Positions 54,294 through 55,593 of a DNA stretch of 55,593 nucleotides are shown here, in pieces. The stretch lies in contig NZ_JAUYNW010000098.1 of assembly GCF_030698145.1 (NCBI RefSeq), positions 1 to 55,593 of the forward strand, read 5' to 3'. The stretch comes from Phenylobacterium sp. GTDB lineage: Bacteria; Pseudomonadota; Alphaproteobacteria; Caulobacterales; Caulobacteraceae. Numbering within the stretch: position 1 is the first letter of the stretch; each line of letters starts with the position of its first letter. The notes beneath the pieces are model-generated. The model made no database searches and was not told where the DNA came from. It saw nothing but the letters and a program-made list of their open reading frames with translations. The translations under genes were made by a program, and so were the position numbers.

Positions 54294-55334
54294 ATGACCC
54301 GCATCGTCTCCAGCGAACCCCAGGCGCTGGACGCCCCGACCCACGACAAGGCCCTGCGCCCCCAGACCCTGGCCGAGTTCGTCGGCCAGGAGCAGGCCAA
54401 GGGCAATCTCAAGGTCTTCATCGAGGCGGCCAAGAGCCGTTCCGAGGCCCTGGACCACGTGCTGCTGTTCGGCCCGCCGGGCCTGGGCAAGACCACCCTC
54501 GCCCAGATCGTCGCCCGTGAGCTCGGCGTGAACTTCCGCGCCACCTCCGGCCCGGTCCTGGCCAAGGCCGGGGACCTGGCGGCCATCCTGACCAATCTCG
54601 AACCGCGCGACGTGCTGTTCATCGACGAGATCCACCGCCTGGCCGCCAATGTGGAGGAGATCCTCTATCCGGCCATGGAGGACCACGTGCTGGACCTGAT
54701 GATCGGGGAGGGGCCCTCCGCCCGCTCGATCCGCATCGACCTGGCGCCCTTCACCCTGGTGGCGGCCACCACCCGCGCGGGCCTGCTGGCCACCCCCCTG
54801 CGCGACCGGTTCGGCATCCCCCTGCGCCTGGAGTTCTACACCCACGGCGAGCTGCAGAAGGTGCTGGCCCAGGCGGCGCTGAAGATGGGCCTCTCGCTGG
54901 CCCCCGATGGCGCGGCCGAGATCGCCGCCCGGGCGCGAGGCACGCCCCGCGTCGCCGGCCGCCTGCTGCGCCGGGTCCGCGACTTCGCCGCCGCCGATGG
55001 CGTCGAGGTGATCGACGGCAAGGCCGCGGCCCGCGCGCTCGCCCGCCTCGACGTCGATCCCGCCGGCCTCGACGCGCTGGACCGCCGCTACCTCACCGCC
55101 CTGATCGACAACTATGGCGGCGGCCCGGCCGGGGTGGAGACGCTTGCCTATGCGATCGCCGAGGCCCGCGACGCGGTGGAGGACGTGATCGAGCCCTTCC
55201 TGCTGCAGCAGGGCTTCATCCAGCGCACCCCGCGCGGCCGCATGGCCTGCTCCAAGGCCTACGGCCACCTCGGCCTCACCCCCCCGCCCCAGATCCAGGC
55301 CGGGGGCCAGGCGACGCTGTTCGAGGACGAATAA
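54294..55334 (+). CDS. ruvB: Holliday junction branch migration ATPase RuvB
   Basis: 346 residues. AAA+ ATPase: Walker A GPPGLGKT (60-67), Walker B LFIDEIH (D111, E112), sensor 1 VAATTRAG, the sensor 2 region [17 protein letters not shown] and the C-terminal winged-helix domain with [11 protein letters not shown]. Forms the motor that drives RuvA on Holliday junctions. Cotranscribed with ruvCA despite the repeat in between, unless the repeat ends transcription. Confidence 0.98.
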   Translation: MTRIVSSEPQALDAPTHDKALRPQTLAEFVGQEQAKGNLKVFIEAAKSRSEALDHVLLFGPPGLGKTTLAQIVARELGVNFRATSGPVLAKAGDLAAILTNLEPRDVLFIDEIHRLAANVEEILYPAMEDHVLDLMIGEGPSARSIRIDLAPFTLVAATTRAGLLATPLRDRFGIPLRLEFYTHGELQKVLAQAALKMGLSLAPDGAAEIAARARGTPRVAGRLLRRVRDFAAADGVEVIDGKAAARALARLDVDPAGLDALDRRYLTALIDNYGGGPAGVETLAYAIAEARDAVEDVIEPFLLQQGFIQRTPRGRMACSKAYGHLGLTPPPQIQAGGQATLFEDE

Positions 55335-55342
55335 CCCCACCC

Positions 55343-55460
55343 AGATGCTCCCCCTCTGGGGGAGCTGTCCGCCGAATGGCGGACTGAGGGGGACTTTGAC
55401 TCTTGTTGGCGGGCTGCGCCCCCCTCCGTCACGTCGCCGATAGAGGCGACGCGCCACCTC
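55343..55460. repeat. REP-like intergenic element, copy C (partial)
   Basis: AGATGCTCCCC, GGGGGAGCTGTC, stem TCCGCC/GGCGGA, GACTGAGGGGGACTTTGACT, then a diverged right half ending GCGCCACCTCG. Right half differs from copies A and B. Begins 9 bp after the ruvB stop. Confidence 0.8.
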
Positions 55461-55593
55461 GTGTATTTGGCTTGCGCTAGATTTGCAGAGCGGCCGGCCG
55501 AGGCGCTCATCACGCCAGCGGCCGGCCGCCGCACCGTCGAGACCGTCGCCACCTAGGTTCACAGCCCGTGGGGGAGCTTGGGTCCGGCGGGGC
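55461..55593. other. End of window: non-coding, with an inverted repeat
   Basis: GCGGCCGGCCG / CGGCCGGCCGC (55490-55500, 55519-55529) is a perfect 11-bp inverted repeat. No gene start is supported before the edge. Confidence 0.4.

Overview
The window is a high-GC alphaproteobacterial chromosome segment. Gene style points to Caulobacterales (Caulobacter, Phenylobacterium or a relative): a NodT-type RND efflux operon, GTG/TTG starts, very short intergenic gaps, a TTAA-N7-TTAA CtrA-type box, an MCP ending in a CheR-docking pentapeptide, and yebC plus ruvCAB. This taxonomic placement is inference from content; no rRNA or tRNA marker is present.

Layout. 1-5272 (minus): tripartite drug efflux operon OMF-MFP-RND, the RND cut by the window edge. 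5.6-11.2 kb: secreted M28 peptidase, DUF72 protein, small TonB-C-like periplasmic protein, chemoreceptor, Cys-rich secreted protein. 11.4-14.0 kb: TetR/HSL-type hydrolase/quinone reductase operon. 14.2-16.7 kb: map and a second M28 peptidase, paralogous to the first. 16.8-19.6 kb: TetR/CMD/metallo-beta-lactamase-fold lactonase/SDR operon under a compact promoter-operator. 19.6-23.4 kb (minus): heterodimeric ABC exporter. 23.8-27.9 kb: acyl-CoA synthetase-like enzyme, membrane-anchored S33 hydrolase, secreted amidohydrolase. 28.3-29.1 kb: frameshifted TorF-type porin beside a LysR gene. 30.1-38.1 kb: DegT aminotransferase, LuxR/hydrolase fusion, orphan ParA, quinone reductase, hydrolase/DUF3995/SDR/phosphatase cluster. 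38.3-48.2 kb: yebC, persulfide dioxygenase-rhodanese, GFA, LysR, P450, RNA ligase-like, MgtC, a degenerate RNase H-like protein, coaA, site-2 protease, ArsR/SRPBCC pair. 48.2-50.5 kb: orphan terminase-like HTH protein, intradiol dioxygenase, two small overlapping ORFs. 50.5-52.9 kb: an AT-richer patch with a DUF2971 gene, a possible structured RNA, and the remains of a Fic toxin-antitoxin module whose antitoxin is intact. 53.0-55.3 kb: ruvC-ruvA-ruvB.

Much of the window reads as degradative and stress-response capacity: small regulator-led cassettes of hydrolases, SDRs, MDR reductases, a P450, a ring-cleaving dioxygenase and efflux pumps. Substrates cannot be read from the sequence.

The most notable non-coding content is three families of intergenic inverted repeats, two of them with stems whose sequence changes while pairing is kept, and two compact autoregulatory promoters in which a perfect palindrome fills the -35/-10 spacer of an apparently leaderless regulator gene. 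The most notable coding observations are the catalytically erased Fic toxin beside a kept antitoxin, a LuxR regulator fused to a hydrolase domain lacking its serine, and an RNase HI-like protein lacking three of four catalytic acids.
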